64,000 nt of DNA from Calonectria ilicicola (taxonomy: Eukaryota > Ascomycota > Sordariomycetes > Hypocreales > Nectriaceae). The stretch spans positions 6,758,001 to 6,822,000 of the forward strand of contig CP085828.1 of the NCBI GenBank assembly GCA_020809705.1. The letters are read 5' to 3'. Below the pieces are notes generated by a model that ran no database searches, was not told the DNA's origin, and saw only the letters and a program-made list of their open reading frames with translations. This document shows positions 31,618 through 43,054 of the stretch, in pieces. Position 1 is the first letter of the stretch. The number at the start of each line of letters is the position of its first letter. The translations under genes and the position numbers were made by a program.

Positions 31618-34552
31618 ATGTCGGCAAATGGAGCTCCTCCTCCTGGGATGCTTCCTCCTGGGATGCCTCCTCCTGGGGTGCGTGTTCCTCGGATGCCCCA
31701 AAGCAGCCAAAAAGCTATGGATAAAACATTGTCGCAAGACCATACCCAAAATCAAGTCCACGTTTTTTCAAGTATGACACCACTACTCAAGGCATTTTCC
31801 GTATTCGTTCTCATTTTCATGTCCAAGATGCCCTTAAGAAGGCGATGGCACCTTTGGTGAGAGGACCAGTATACCCAATAAACACGGGAAAGGCCACATC
31901 GGAATCTGATGATGAAGGTAACCGATAGCAAAACTAATCTACAGTGTGAACTTTTTGCTGATCGTTGATAGATGCCGAATCTGTGTCCGAGGATTCTCCA
32001 GATTTAGTGGACAAACTAGTCGAACAACTCCAAAATAGGTTAAGCAACGATTCAGGGTTAGATCTAGAAGAGGACAAAGCCTCGTATCGAGTAATCAATA
32101 GCCTGATATCTACTATTTCAAAGCTTCAGGTTGAAAATCAGTTGCTCAAAGAACAGATCAAGGCAACAAAGGTGGTCGCCCCGAACGAGCCCACCATGAC
32201 TGAGGATTCTAAAGTGGAGAAAGGTAATTCACCCGATGATACTGGACAGCCCATTACAGAACACATTTACTGTGTTCAACACCATGATGATGACAGTGAA
32301 TACGGCTACTACAAGGATGCACCGTCGATGTTTAAAGGCGACAGAAAAAAGGATGTGCCTAGGGGAACAATACCCATTCCAGAAGCCACAGTTTATCTGG
32401 AAAACCACCCCAGTGTTGCATTTGTCACCATCGATACGTATCGCACTAGCAAATCTATGGTACAGGATATCTTCGAAAAGGTCGGTCATCTTAGAGGAGC
32501 CTTGAGTGGAGATTACTCTCTTCAAGGCGATCCTAAGCGGAAAAAAAGAACGAGCGTAATCCTCAGCCCTCTCGGCGAAACTGCGCTCGCCAATATCATG
32601 GATCATAATCTAGACCTATTTGAGGCTTTTCAAGGTTCCCATGATATAGAGCACTTCGAACCATATACGCTCTTTTACATACATGGCAAAAATCTGCAAG
32701 ACTTACTATCAAAGGCAACCGAAGTAGATGAAAAGGGGAAAATCCATCTCCAGTTTTTGCTCCAGTGGATGGAAACCAATTTCCGAAAAGACTGGGACGA
32801 AGCTGATGCACTTTTTGCTCAGGGAAAGTTCAATGAAAAACACTTTGACAAGCTATATCGCCCTGGAGAGCTTGTGGTTTATGACGACGAACTCAGCTTA
32901 AGAAAAAAGAGTTCTCTGGTAGCAGGGCGTGTTCCAACTTATCCACACATCGATTATGACGATGACGACAGAGACATTGCTATTGAAATGGTGAAGTTCC
33001 GAGGAGGATTTTCTACATACTCGAGGTACCTGGACATTAATGAACCATCATATAAACGAGAGCGGACTGCACCAGGTCGCTCCTCCCAAGAAGATGAAGT
33101 AATTGAGATCACCAGGCTTTATCCTCATCCCATGCGGTTCGCCAAAGAGGGAGTGAAAGAAAAACTGGTCGCCCGTGGGAACAAATTTTGGCGTTACAAG
33201 AGCAAGAAACTTGTTTGCTCTAGCGAAGTCACGGATGGAAATGAAATTCAGGTTTGCCTATTGCCAAGAGTGTCCGTCCAAAGGCCCATCAACTAACCTT
33301 GACTTAGGCAGAGAGGCGGCACATGATTGATTACAACATGTTTAGACGAATGCATCCCGACAATCCTATTTTCAACATCACGGTTATGCCCAGGCGCCCC
33401 TTTGTTAGCATAGAAAATGATCCAGACGACTCCACATTAGCTTGCATGCCTGCAACCCTTCATGGATTCGACTTTGCCAAAAAGGCGTGGGGTAAGATTC
33501 TTAATCAAACTATGGGGAGTAATTCTGACACTTCTTCTAAGGCGAGCTGAAGGTAGATCATCTTACTGACGTGACCTGGAACAAAACGGCCTTTCAACAA
33601 CTGGTTGTGCCCAACTCGACAAAGGAGCTGATACAAGCCATGGTGACTGAACATGGGCACAAGGCCAATGCCGCCCTGGATATCATTGAAGGAAAGGGAC
33701 AGGGGCTTTTAATTCTGCTTCATGGCGGACCTGGCACGGGCAAAACGTTGACAGCAGAGAGCATTGCAGAGCTACAAGAGAGGCCGTTGTATCGGGTGAC
33801 TTGTGGTGATATCGGTACAGAGCCAGCACAAGTTGAACAGGTATGTGCTCACAATCTCAGGCCGATATCGACTTCACTAACCCATACCAGTATCTTGGTG
33901 ATGTATTGGAGATCGGAAGAGCCTGGGGATGTGGTAGGTTTCACCAAAGACACACACACTGGCTACGTTGGTCAAAAACTAATCAGTGTTGCTCAGTTGT
34001 CCTTCTTGACGAAGCAGATGTTTTTCTCGAGGAGAGGTCATTCAACGATCAGAAACGAAACGCCATAATCTCAAGTATTATCTCTGACCCAAAAATGTCA
34101 AATCAAAAATTATTGACCTTGGCCCAGTCTTCCTCCGCGTCCTCGAATACTACGACGGCATCCTTATTTTGACCACCAACCGTGTCGGCAGCTTCGATGA
34201 GGCCTTCAAGTCCCGCATCCAGTTAGCCCTAGCCTATCCCCGGCTCAATGAAGAAGACCGGTTCAAGGTGTGGCGCAATTTTATCAACATGCTGCAGCGC
34301 ACCGAGGACAGGGTTGACATTGACGACTTGAAGATGAACCTCGCCAAACTGGCACGATATCAGATCAATGGCCGACAGATCAGAAACGTCATCACAATGT
34401 CACGGCACTTGGCAAAGTTCCGAGGGGAGATGCTCCGCTATCAACATATGCAGGATGCTGTGCAGTCAGTGCAGAAATTTAACGAATACCTGAACGAAGT
34501 CAAGGGGGGCGTTCATGACGAGGACTGGGCTCGGTTAGACAAGTTGAGATGA
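31618..34552 (+). CDS. AAA+ ATPase with DUF7025-type N-terminal domain
   Basis: Eight exons by frame: 31618-31771, 31828-31917, 31972-33251, 33308-33491, 33542-33840, 33891-33933, 33997-34074 and 34128-34552 (about 850 aa). All seven introns are 50-63 bp with GT...AG, several with CTAA branch sites. The N-terminus has four PPPGM-type repeats, then an acidic Ser/Asp stretch and a short coiled coil (about residues 110-150). The middle (to about 550) resembles DUF7025, with LLQWME and LYRPGELVVYDD signatures. The AAA core has Walker A GGPGTGKT, Walker B VVLLDEADVF, and a TTNRVGSFDEAFKSR sensor/arginine-finger region. Such ATPases are numerous in filamentous fungi and mostly uncharacterised. The first two exons are the least certain. 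Confidence 0.78.
31636..31695 (+). repeat. Four 15-bp tandem repeats encoding PPPGM-type units
   Basis: Imperfect units run 31636-31650, 31651-31665, 31666-31680 and 31681-31695. In frame they encode PPPGM, LPPGM, PPPGV and RVPRM at the start of the AAA+ protein. Confidence 0.85.
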
Positions 34553-35311
34553 GGGCATGATTCATGCCCCAAGATAATGATAACGTGCATACGATCACGA
34601 CGTACATCAGGTCATCAATAGTACATGTTTTTATACGTAAATCATTTACTCGTGAAGCCAGTAATATGATATGGCTGTGCATCTGATAGCTCCGTCTAGA
34701 ATAGACATCAAGTCATGAAAACTTGACCCCAAATGAGCTCAACCCGAATCAGTCATTGGGCCTAGGATGGGGCGATATGGCACGACCCTGCAAATGCCCA
34801 ATTTACATGACGTATATCCCGATTAAATTAAGCCAAAGGCAAAGTAAACATCACGGTGAGAATGTTGCACGGATCCATTCGATTGTCCAGCTCGAGAATG
34901 GTCCAGGGTTCGTTGTAAGTGGGATCAGCAACGTGAGTGACGTCGACCTCCTCCGCCTCCACTCGGAGCAATAGCCGGACAAAGTGTGCAGGAAGAAAAA
35001 AAAGTCGGTGCTGCGTAAGAGATGAACCACCAGAGCCCATCATGTGAGCAGGGCGTCTTTTTTTTCTTGCAAATGAACCCCGGCCTGTGCAATTGCACTT
35101 CCACAACCACTGGGCCGAATGAGGGAGGGGGGATGGGATGCATCAAAATGGCCAAACACGAGCCCTTAATTGGTAAACGTTAACGCGCTGAGACCTCGTT
35201 GCATCCCGGCCGCGTCGCAGCTTCAGTATCAGAGAGGTGGGTTGATGCTGCCCCAAGCCAAGCCAAGCCAGGCCAAGGGAGAAAACGAGGCGGAGAGAGA
35301 GGCCAGGGAGG

Positions 35312-35339
35312 GCAAGCAAGAAAGCAAGCAAGCAAGCAC
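35312..35339. repeat. (GCAA)n tandem repeat
   Basis: Six GCAA units with one AAA interruption, followed by a CACG-type run. Confidence 0.8.
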
Positions 35340-38300
35340 ACACGCACGCACACGTGTGTATACGAGGCGCCAGCGAGCCACCATCCAATCGACTCTGGCA
35401 CTTGGAAGCCCGTCGTGGCCGCCTTTTTGATGCGACCGACTGAGACACAGGACGAGCTGGTCGGGCGAATGGCGATGGCCCGTTTCGTGTTTTTTTTTCC
35501 TGGTTGCGTCCTTTGTTTCGTCCTGTCTAAAAGGCCTCACTCCCACCACGCTTGCGCAGCTCTGATCTGCGTCCTGCTGCCCACCGCTGACGCCTCCACA
35601 AGTCGAGCAGCAGCGATGTCATCCATGATGCCCACGGCACATCCCAAACCAGACGCTTGCACACAAGCAGCAGCAGGCCCCGGCGCAGTCACGCAGCACC
35701 GCAGTGGGACACACCAGCGGCGGCGGGACACACCAGCGGAGCAGCAGCACCAAGAGGAGGAGGAGGAGAGGGGAGGGAGGGCAGGGGGGTCGATCAGCGG
35801 AGACAACCGCGACAAGCACTGCAAAGCGTCCGGACTCCGTGCTATGAAGGGGAAACTCTCTGGGCAAACTCCGGGCCCCTTCCCTCCCGTGGCGCCCGGC
35901 GGGTTGGCGGACACGCGCACACACGAGGCATCGCGTAAAGTGCTTGCATTAGGCGGGGGGTGCGCCACCATCAAATCATCCACGGTCTCGCCCTGCTGAA
36001 AGTGAAGGATTCAGGATAGAGCACACTTACCACCACACCCTCCTGGTACCTTTAAACAACCAACGATCCCATCCCCCGTTTCTTTCTCATCCATCATTCT
36101 TCCGCCCTGCCATGCCCTGCCCTGCAGTTTAATCAGCATCCCATCCCACAGCAACCATGTCTCACCCATCCCACGACCACCGCGGCGGCACGGATTGGCC
36201 CGGTCCCCTCCATAGGGCGCTTTTTTCTTCCAAAGGGGGCCAGCCGCCAGTGTCCACTGCATTCCACCCCAAGGGAGAAGGGGGGCAGGGGTCCTGGCGG
36301 CCGTCGTCGAACAGGTTTAGTGTGAGGAGACGGGGGCCAGACCCAACCCACCGGCAAACATTATCAGCAACGCCGCCCACACACGATGGGGAACGGGGAT
36401 AGAGCAACTAGCTGATGACCAACCGACTCATTCATTGTCTGGGTTATGGGGCCGGTTTAGGCCAGAACCACCAGCACAAAACAAGAGGCGTCCATTTTCA
36501 ACCGCTTCGTGATGGGTTGTTTCCTCCTTCTGCAAGTGAAATAGGGCCGGCGTTCCGGGATTGCCTCCCACAGGCACCATGGGGGCGTATAGCCAGCAAT
36601 TCCGGCCCAGCGCCAGGGATTCGATTAGCCGTCAATCAATCTTAGTGTCGGGGGAGCCATGATGAAACCATGACGCCGTCCGCCCACCAGCTTTCCGCAT
36701 CACAAAGATCCCCTATCTGCCATCCCTTTGAACCTGCATCCAACACGCTTGTTTGTCGCAGCGATGGGGCAAAACGCCAACGGCCAGAAGACCCTGTGTG
36801 GTGATGCCTCACCGGACTAGAAAGTGCATGGTGCCTGTACCAGACATAGTATCACACCACCGCCGCCCATAGAATTGAGCTTTGCCATCTAGCGGCATCA
36901 CCAACGCCTGCTTTCATCCATGTTATCTCCACAACAAATGGCCTCACTGACTAGGCTAGACAGCAGATCACGATGCCTTTCCCTCATGCGTACCAGCCTC
37001 GTGGATAGTACCGTTACCCTGGACACTCCGCCAGCTGGAACATCAAGCCTGACCAGAACACACACGAGACAGACCATGGCGGGAGACGACTTACATTTTG
37101 GGCTGCCGAGTGGGACATTGATTGCTCACAGTAATGTTGCACTTGCAGCTGGGTTTAATATTCAATATGCGAGGGGGGCGATGCCGCGTCCTAGATCGAA
37201 AGACTTGAATGACCCGAAACCGAATATCAGAAACTACTTGCGTCAAACGATGGTCGCTTACATGCCTTTTGATTCAAGCACTATTAAGGGTCAGTGGCCG
37301 GGAGTCTGCCGAAACCACGAGTAACCATCTGGGCAATGTCATTCGGGTATGGGCTTGGGGTCTAGGCCCACGATTGTGCGACAAGATGAGCGAGGTACGA
37401 CGAGCTTGCAGTGCCACAATCATGACAAAAGGAATCCAGTATTATCGAACGTTCACGGGTGGGACAAGACTGTTGAGGAGAATGCCCAGCCCGCTGGTCC
37501 TCATTTCGCAGGTAGAGGATCATCGGGCTCGTTGGAGAGGTGTCATCTCCTGCTTCTAGACATCCGAGCTTTTGCCCGGCAATAGCCCAGCTTGTAAGAT
37601 CGTCGGTTCAGCTGGAGAGAAAAGGAATTCCTTCGTATGAGTTTCGCAACATTGACCAAGGATCTCGCAGCCGCCATCAGGCAGCTGCAGGACCAGTCGT
37701 ATCTCCATGATGAATTCCACATCGCTTCCTGTAGAGCTGACGCCCAAACACGGAAGGGCCTCGTACATCAGCGGCGTCAGCAGCTGCAATCACACCGACG
37801 CGGGGGCCGGGATTCTTGGCCAACACGCGGCTCGTGGTTTTGCCACCACATCAAGGCATCCTGACACGGTGCAGAGTCGGCTTGTCTCACTCGGGCAGCA
37901 CTAATGGTACATTTTACTTTTGTCTCGACCAGGGATGGGGACCGTTGGGCTGCTGAATATTGACACCACCTAAAAGGCTTCGATCTACTGTACCTTCAGG
38001 GAAGCAGAGCGTGCAGTAACAAACAGCCGTGGGTCCCATTCCTGGCACACAACCTGATGATTGACATGACTTTTAGGTAAGGCCTCAATCATCTTCGCAC
38101 CACCAAGGTTGCAGCGGCGGAAATGAGAGACCCGGCTGCCGTGGCAATATGGACTAGGAGTTGAAGATATTTTCGGCATTGAATTTCTTGTCCTTGTGTG
38201 ATTGCTGGGATGATGAGGGCTGAGTGAAAGACCTAGCGACCCTATGTTTGTTCCTCCACTTGTAATGCAGCTGATCGGGCTAAATTACGACGCCAAAAAG

Positions 38301-41300
38301 AAGCAAGACAAGGTAGACTTTAGTTTAGATTAAAAATAAATTATCCTTGTCGCTATATCCAGCCAGTATTGTTGACTGGTAATCGCCCCGTGCCCAGACC
38401 CTGTAAGCCAACTGAGGCTGGGCTGTGACTTTTTTTTTCGAAGGGCGTTAAGCAGGGGTGACCGCTTACTAGCGATTATGGACGCATGCGCTGGCGGCCA
38501 CCAACAAAATGAGAGGACCGCAGACGCAATGTCCTTCGACGGCGGGTCTTCTGGAAACCTGCGGGAATAGAACCGGATCGCCAAAGGAGGAGCCGGAGAT
38601 TTGCATATAATAGAGTACTGGCATTATTCAGCTATCTGCCAATTCATAAATCGAAGACGCTTGCTGAATATGCTTTGCTGTATTTGGAACATCCAAGTCT
38701 CCATTAATGTACTTCGTATAAACACTGCCCGGATAATCTCATCGTCCAAGGCCTAATCTTTTGTTCTGAAATTCAATGGCGTCAAATTTGAGAGGGGGCG
38801 GCCGGGGTTGGAGCGGGGCAAGAGGCAGCAGGAATTGGCGATATTGGTCGTTGAACCAAGGACTCAACTCAATATCCCTTGAGTATCAGAATCCTCGTCG
38901 CCGTTGTTACCACCCTCCCCGGGTCAAGAAGCAAACCGCGCTTTTCAAGCGGGCTGCTGTACACTCATTGATGCGAAAGCGATGAATGGTGGCTTGCTAA
39001 GAAAGGCAAACATCGAGTGGATCAGACCTGTCTCGCCGCCTCGGCTCATTTGATGGCAAATTCGGATCGGGGCCGCCATTGAGCCATTAGCTGGCAAAAT
39101 AGGTGCAGTTTAACACAATAGGTTACCATGGCTAAAATAATCGTTAGTTGGTAACTAACAGTTGACAGACGGCGCCTCCGAAACATGTGCCCTCGAAGCC
39201 GTCATCTCATTTTCGCCTGCTCATCCAAACGATGCGTGCAACAAGAACAGGGCGAGTTGCAACAGAGACATCGCTAAACAATTTAGTATGAGGCTGTTCC
39301 CCCGATATAGCTTCGTCCACCCGGGGCTTGTGACAAAGCAGATCCTGCTGAGAACGAACAGGCAACTCCATGGCTGGTCTGTGTTGGCCTGATACAGGAT
39401 GCGACAGGGAAGCCGAAGTAATACGGACACACTATTGACTGGACGAGGGTGGTGAGAGAGCATGGGTCTGGTCCGGGCCGGCTGAAACGGGCCAAGCTGG
39501 GCGGTCGGCATACCACACCCCAAGTGCCATGTCCCACCGCCACCAGAGCCAACACGTTGCGGTAGTGTGTCTGTGTCTGTGTATGTACGTGCTAATCAGA
39601 GATCAGCGAGCGGGTCTGAGGCGTCTCGGCTCCAATTGGCACCAGCGGCGATGATGTCTTCCATGGCTTCTCAACATGCTCGGCCCCTGATGCTTTCCGA
39701 CGATGCCACACCTCTAATCAGTGTCAGACGGTCGGGGGTGGAAAGACCTGTCGCCATGACGCCCGATGACCCTACAGTACTAGACCCGTGTGTAGGATGC
39801 GTTGACTGGTGCTACGTGCTTTTTTGGAAAACCTGCTGGTTGCCTGCGTCTCCGAATCTTGGATGTCTTGGGTTGCAAACAGCAGCATGTCTCCATGTTG
39901 AATGGTGGATTGTACCACGATCAAATGCGGTCCATGCCCTCCACTGCATGGAGCCCGAGAGGGGTCCAGATGGTCAATTGTGGGCCACTTATAGGTGAGA
40001 GTCTTTTGCGTTTGAGCCAAACTACGAATTGCCCCAGGGCGGAATCTGTAAGTGGTCTCGTGCAGGAGTGTGGGATTCGTGACGGAAGCCTCATTATGTG
40101 GGCGGTTTGGGTAATACGAATCTATGGGACCAGAATGTCGTGAATATGTTTTCAGGGTTGAATCATCCGTTGGTAGAAGCACGAGGTGGCTTGATTCGAT
40201 AAACTTTACAAGGTGTTTGCCATTCAACTCTAGCCTGGCAGGATCACGACTCTGGTCCGAGTCAGAGAGCAAAGTACCAGGACGCAGCAACACCAGACAT
40301 CTCCTCTGATGTGGAATCCATGTTTAGTGCGCAGGTTGATGCAAACTGGGGGCGAATCCCGCTATTGGGCTCGCGTGTGGCTCGGCAAGGTCTTTGTCCA
40401 CAGTGGTTGAGTTTATGCGGGATGGTGCCACAGCGCACCATCCATTATCGATTGATTCATTCCCATAACTGGACTTTGTTGGTCAATGAGGCCGGGGTCG
40501 GATCCCAAAGACGCCCGCTGGACAAATCAGGGGCTGGTTAGCAAAGACAGCTTGGTGAGACGGCGTCGTGCCTGTAAGGAAAGCATCGTTTGCGGCTTCT
40601 TCGGCGCATGTCAGGGAACTGATTCTCGTCCCTGCAGGGCTACGATGGGGTGACAGAGCAATTCAGAACGTCGTCGAGGGAGAGCCAGTCAGATGGTAGG
40701 CAAGGTGCACCATTGGCCAAGAAGCGGGTCGGCTGCAAGCTTTTGGCAATAGTCTTTGCCCCGTTTTGACCTGTAGACCAGGCCACAGTGAGTGGCATGG
40801 ACTTTGTTCACACCAATATGACATGTGAGGTGAGATGGAACCTTGTGCAACTAAGCCGTGTTTTGGGAGTGAAATGCAGGCGCCGTCGCGCAAGCTCGGG
40901 CCCATCTAGTTTGCCATCACGATATGAGACTTTTATTTTTTATTTTTTACTGTGTCTTGGATATTAGTCTCTGATGGCGCATCGCATTCATTCGTGTGTG
41001 AGGGCCCGGTCAGTTGCTGAGTCTAAAGTCCCCCTTCCCAATCTCCACCCTCCAACATGGATAGGACGTCAACGGGAGAAGCGGACGTCGCGGTTGTTGC
41101 GGAGCGCCATTGCGAATTGCAGCAGGGAAAGCCGGGTGAAAAAGAAAGCACCCACCCCACCCTACGCCATCTGCATGTGTTTGATGAGAACGAGTGCTGG
41201 CATGGGTTGATTGCGAAACATTGTATCCAGACTTTCAGACCGAGAAGCATGAGTGTGATACCGGGACTGAGGCCGGAAAAGGGTGGTTAGTGGCTGGACG

Positions 41301-43015
41301 TCGCTGGTTGGCTCGCAGGCCAAGCTGATTACTGGATTCAGGGAGTGGATATGGGACATGGATGATTTGGTAGCATGGGGCATGGATGCAGGACATGGGC
41401 AATGCTCGCACCGCCTTTGCCAACCTGACTGAGCCGATTCCCCGCTGGTGAATGAGAGGCGAGAATGGGCTTGTGAGCCAGTGTGCGTGTGCCTGCCTGT
41501 ACGTGCGCGCGCGTGTGTGTGTTGGATGCGTATCACACTCTCCTGTACCGTGTTGAAGAGGGGCCTAAAGGGAATGAATGTGAGCCGTCGTGGTCCATGC
41601 GCCCATGCACCCATCCCCGACCCCGTCGCTCATGGCATGGCCCCAGGCGGGCGCCGAATGGCAATATCCGAGGCTTTCGTAATGCACCAGCGGAACGGGG
41701 TGGGCCTAGCCACGAGGAGTCGTGGGTGATCTGGAGGTGAGCGAGGGCGATGCGCGATGCGATTGACGACGAGGATGGTGGCATGTACGGACGAGGTTAG
41801 GTTGGTGTGGATGGAGAAAGATGGCGGCGCTGGGCTGCACCGCACCGCGCTGCACTGCACTGCACTCTGTGGTTACGTGGGATGCGGAGGCGAGGCGCTG
41901 GTTGGAGGAGCCTGCTGCCTGACCTAAGCAGTCATCCAGTGGGTCGACGATGGCAAGTGTATGGCCCTAGGTCGCAGAAGAAACCATTGTCTTCAGCCAC
42001 TGCACGTCGACCGCTATCGAAACCGAATCGCTGTCGCTGTCTCCGTCCCCCCATCCCCCGTGGATCCGGACAGGTACGCAGGCAGGCAGACAGCCAGTCA
42101 GCCAGCCAGACACTGTCCTTACTGTACTGTACATGCCCGAGTTGGACCATGCAATACCAATGCAGCCCGCGCCATTGGAACCATTCTGAATCCCATCGAA
42201 GCACCGCCGAGACGGCCGCCCTTTTCCCTCCTCATTTTTTTTTTTTTTAGTTGTCTCCTCCACCTTTCCACTTATTTCTACTTCAGCCCTTGCCGCCAAC
42301 AAGTTGCCACCAGGTGGCGGCAATACCAATACCTGACCCGGCATGGGTGGCATGGACGCTGCCGGCACCTGACGCCTCTTTTTTCCTTTCTGTCAATTGT
42401 CTCCTCGGCGTAGGTGCGGGACAAATGGCAGCAGGCTGGCGGTGGTGGTGTACTTGGGTTACTGCGAGAGGGTCCTTGGCTCAACTGATTGCATTGGGTC
42501 AGTAATTAATCACTGGACTGAATACTGAATAGCGGCGCGGGGGTGCATCCCGGCGTCTACCTAACGGTAGTGTCCACCTCACCTGCTCAAATCAAATTGG
42601 GCCCAACACCACGGACATAGGGCAGGTACCTCGCAGCTGTACATTGAGAATGGAGACTTGCAATGCAATGGTAGTCAATGGTAGTGTCTTCCTGAAACCC
42701 TCTGTACATAACCTCCTGCTTTCTTGTTCCTTCGGCATGCACTGGCCCAGCTCGCCGCTGTTTCCTGATGCCCCGTTGTGGCAGACAGATGACCTCTGCT
42801 GTTGATCGGCTTACACTGGTAACCCAACCCGGCTTGGTCTGGCCTGTGGGCTGGACTGGCAGAATGACTGGGTCGGTGCCACCTTTCCCGTTACCGTCGC
42901 CGTCTTCGATTGAATCTTGCAGGTACGTACCCCGGAGGCCCCATGTCGCCCTATACCTCTCATTGCTTTTCATGGCCTCCAGCGGCCAAAGTCCCCCAAG
43001 TGTCATGGCACAAAG

Positions 43016-43054
43016 CACAGGCACAGGCGTAGGCTTAGGCTTAGGCGCAGGCGC
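43016..43054. repeat. Hexameric AGGC-containing tandem repeat
   Basis: Six imperfect 6-bp units share the core AGGC with variable flanking bases. Confidence 0.8.

Noticed and set aside
31772..31827. Frameshift in a T6 run instead of an intron in the AAA+ gene
   Set aside because: Deleting one T would also join the frames, but a 56-bp GT...AG intron gives an intact reading frame without assuming a sequence error.
35199..35999. Long open frame (about 266 codons, plus strand) in the gene desert
   Set aside because: It begins at a non-ATG position, is built of low-complexity Lys/Gln/Ser/Glu repeats derived from GCAA and GAG runs, and overlaps similar open frames on the minus strand.
39772..40293. 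173-codon minus-strand open frame in the gene desert
   Set aside because: It has no domain-like pattern, no splice support and no recognisable family. Such lengths are expected by chance at this GC content.
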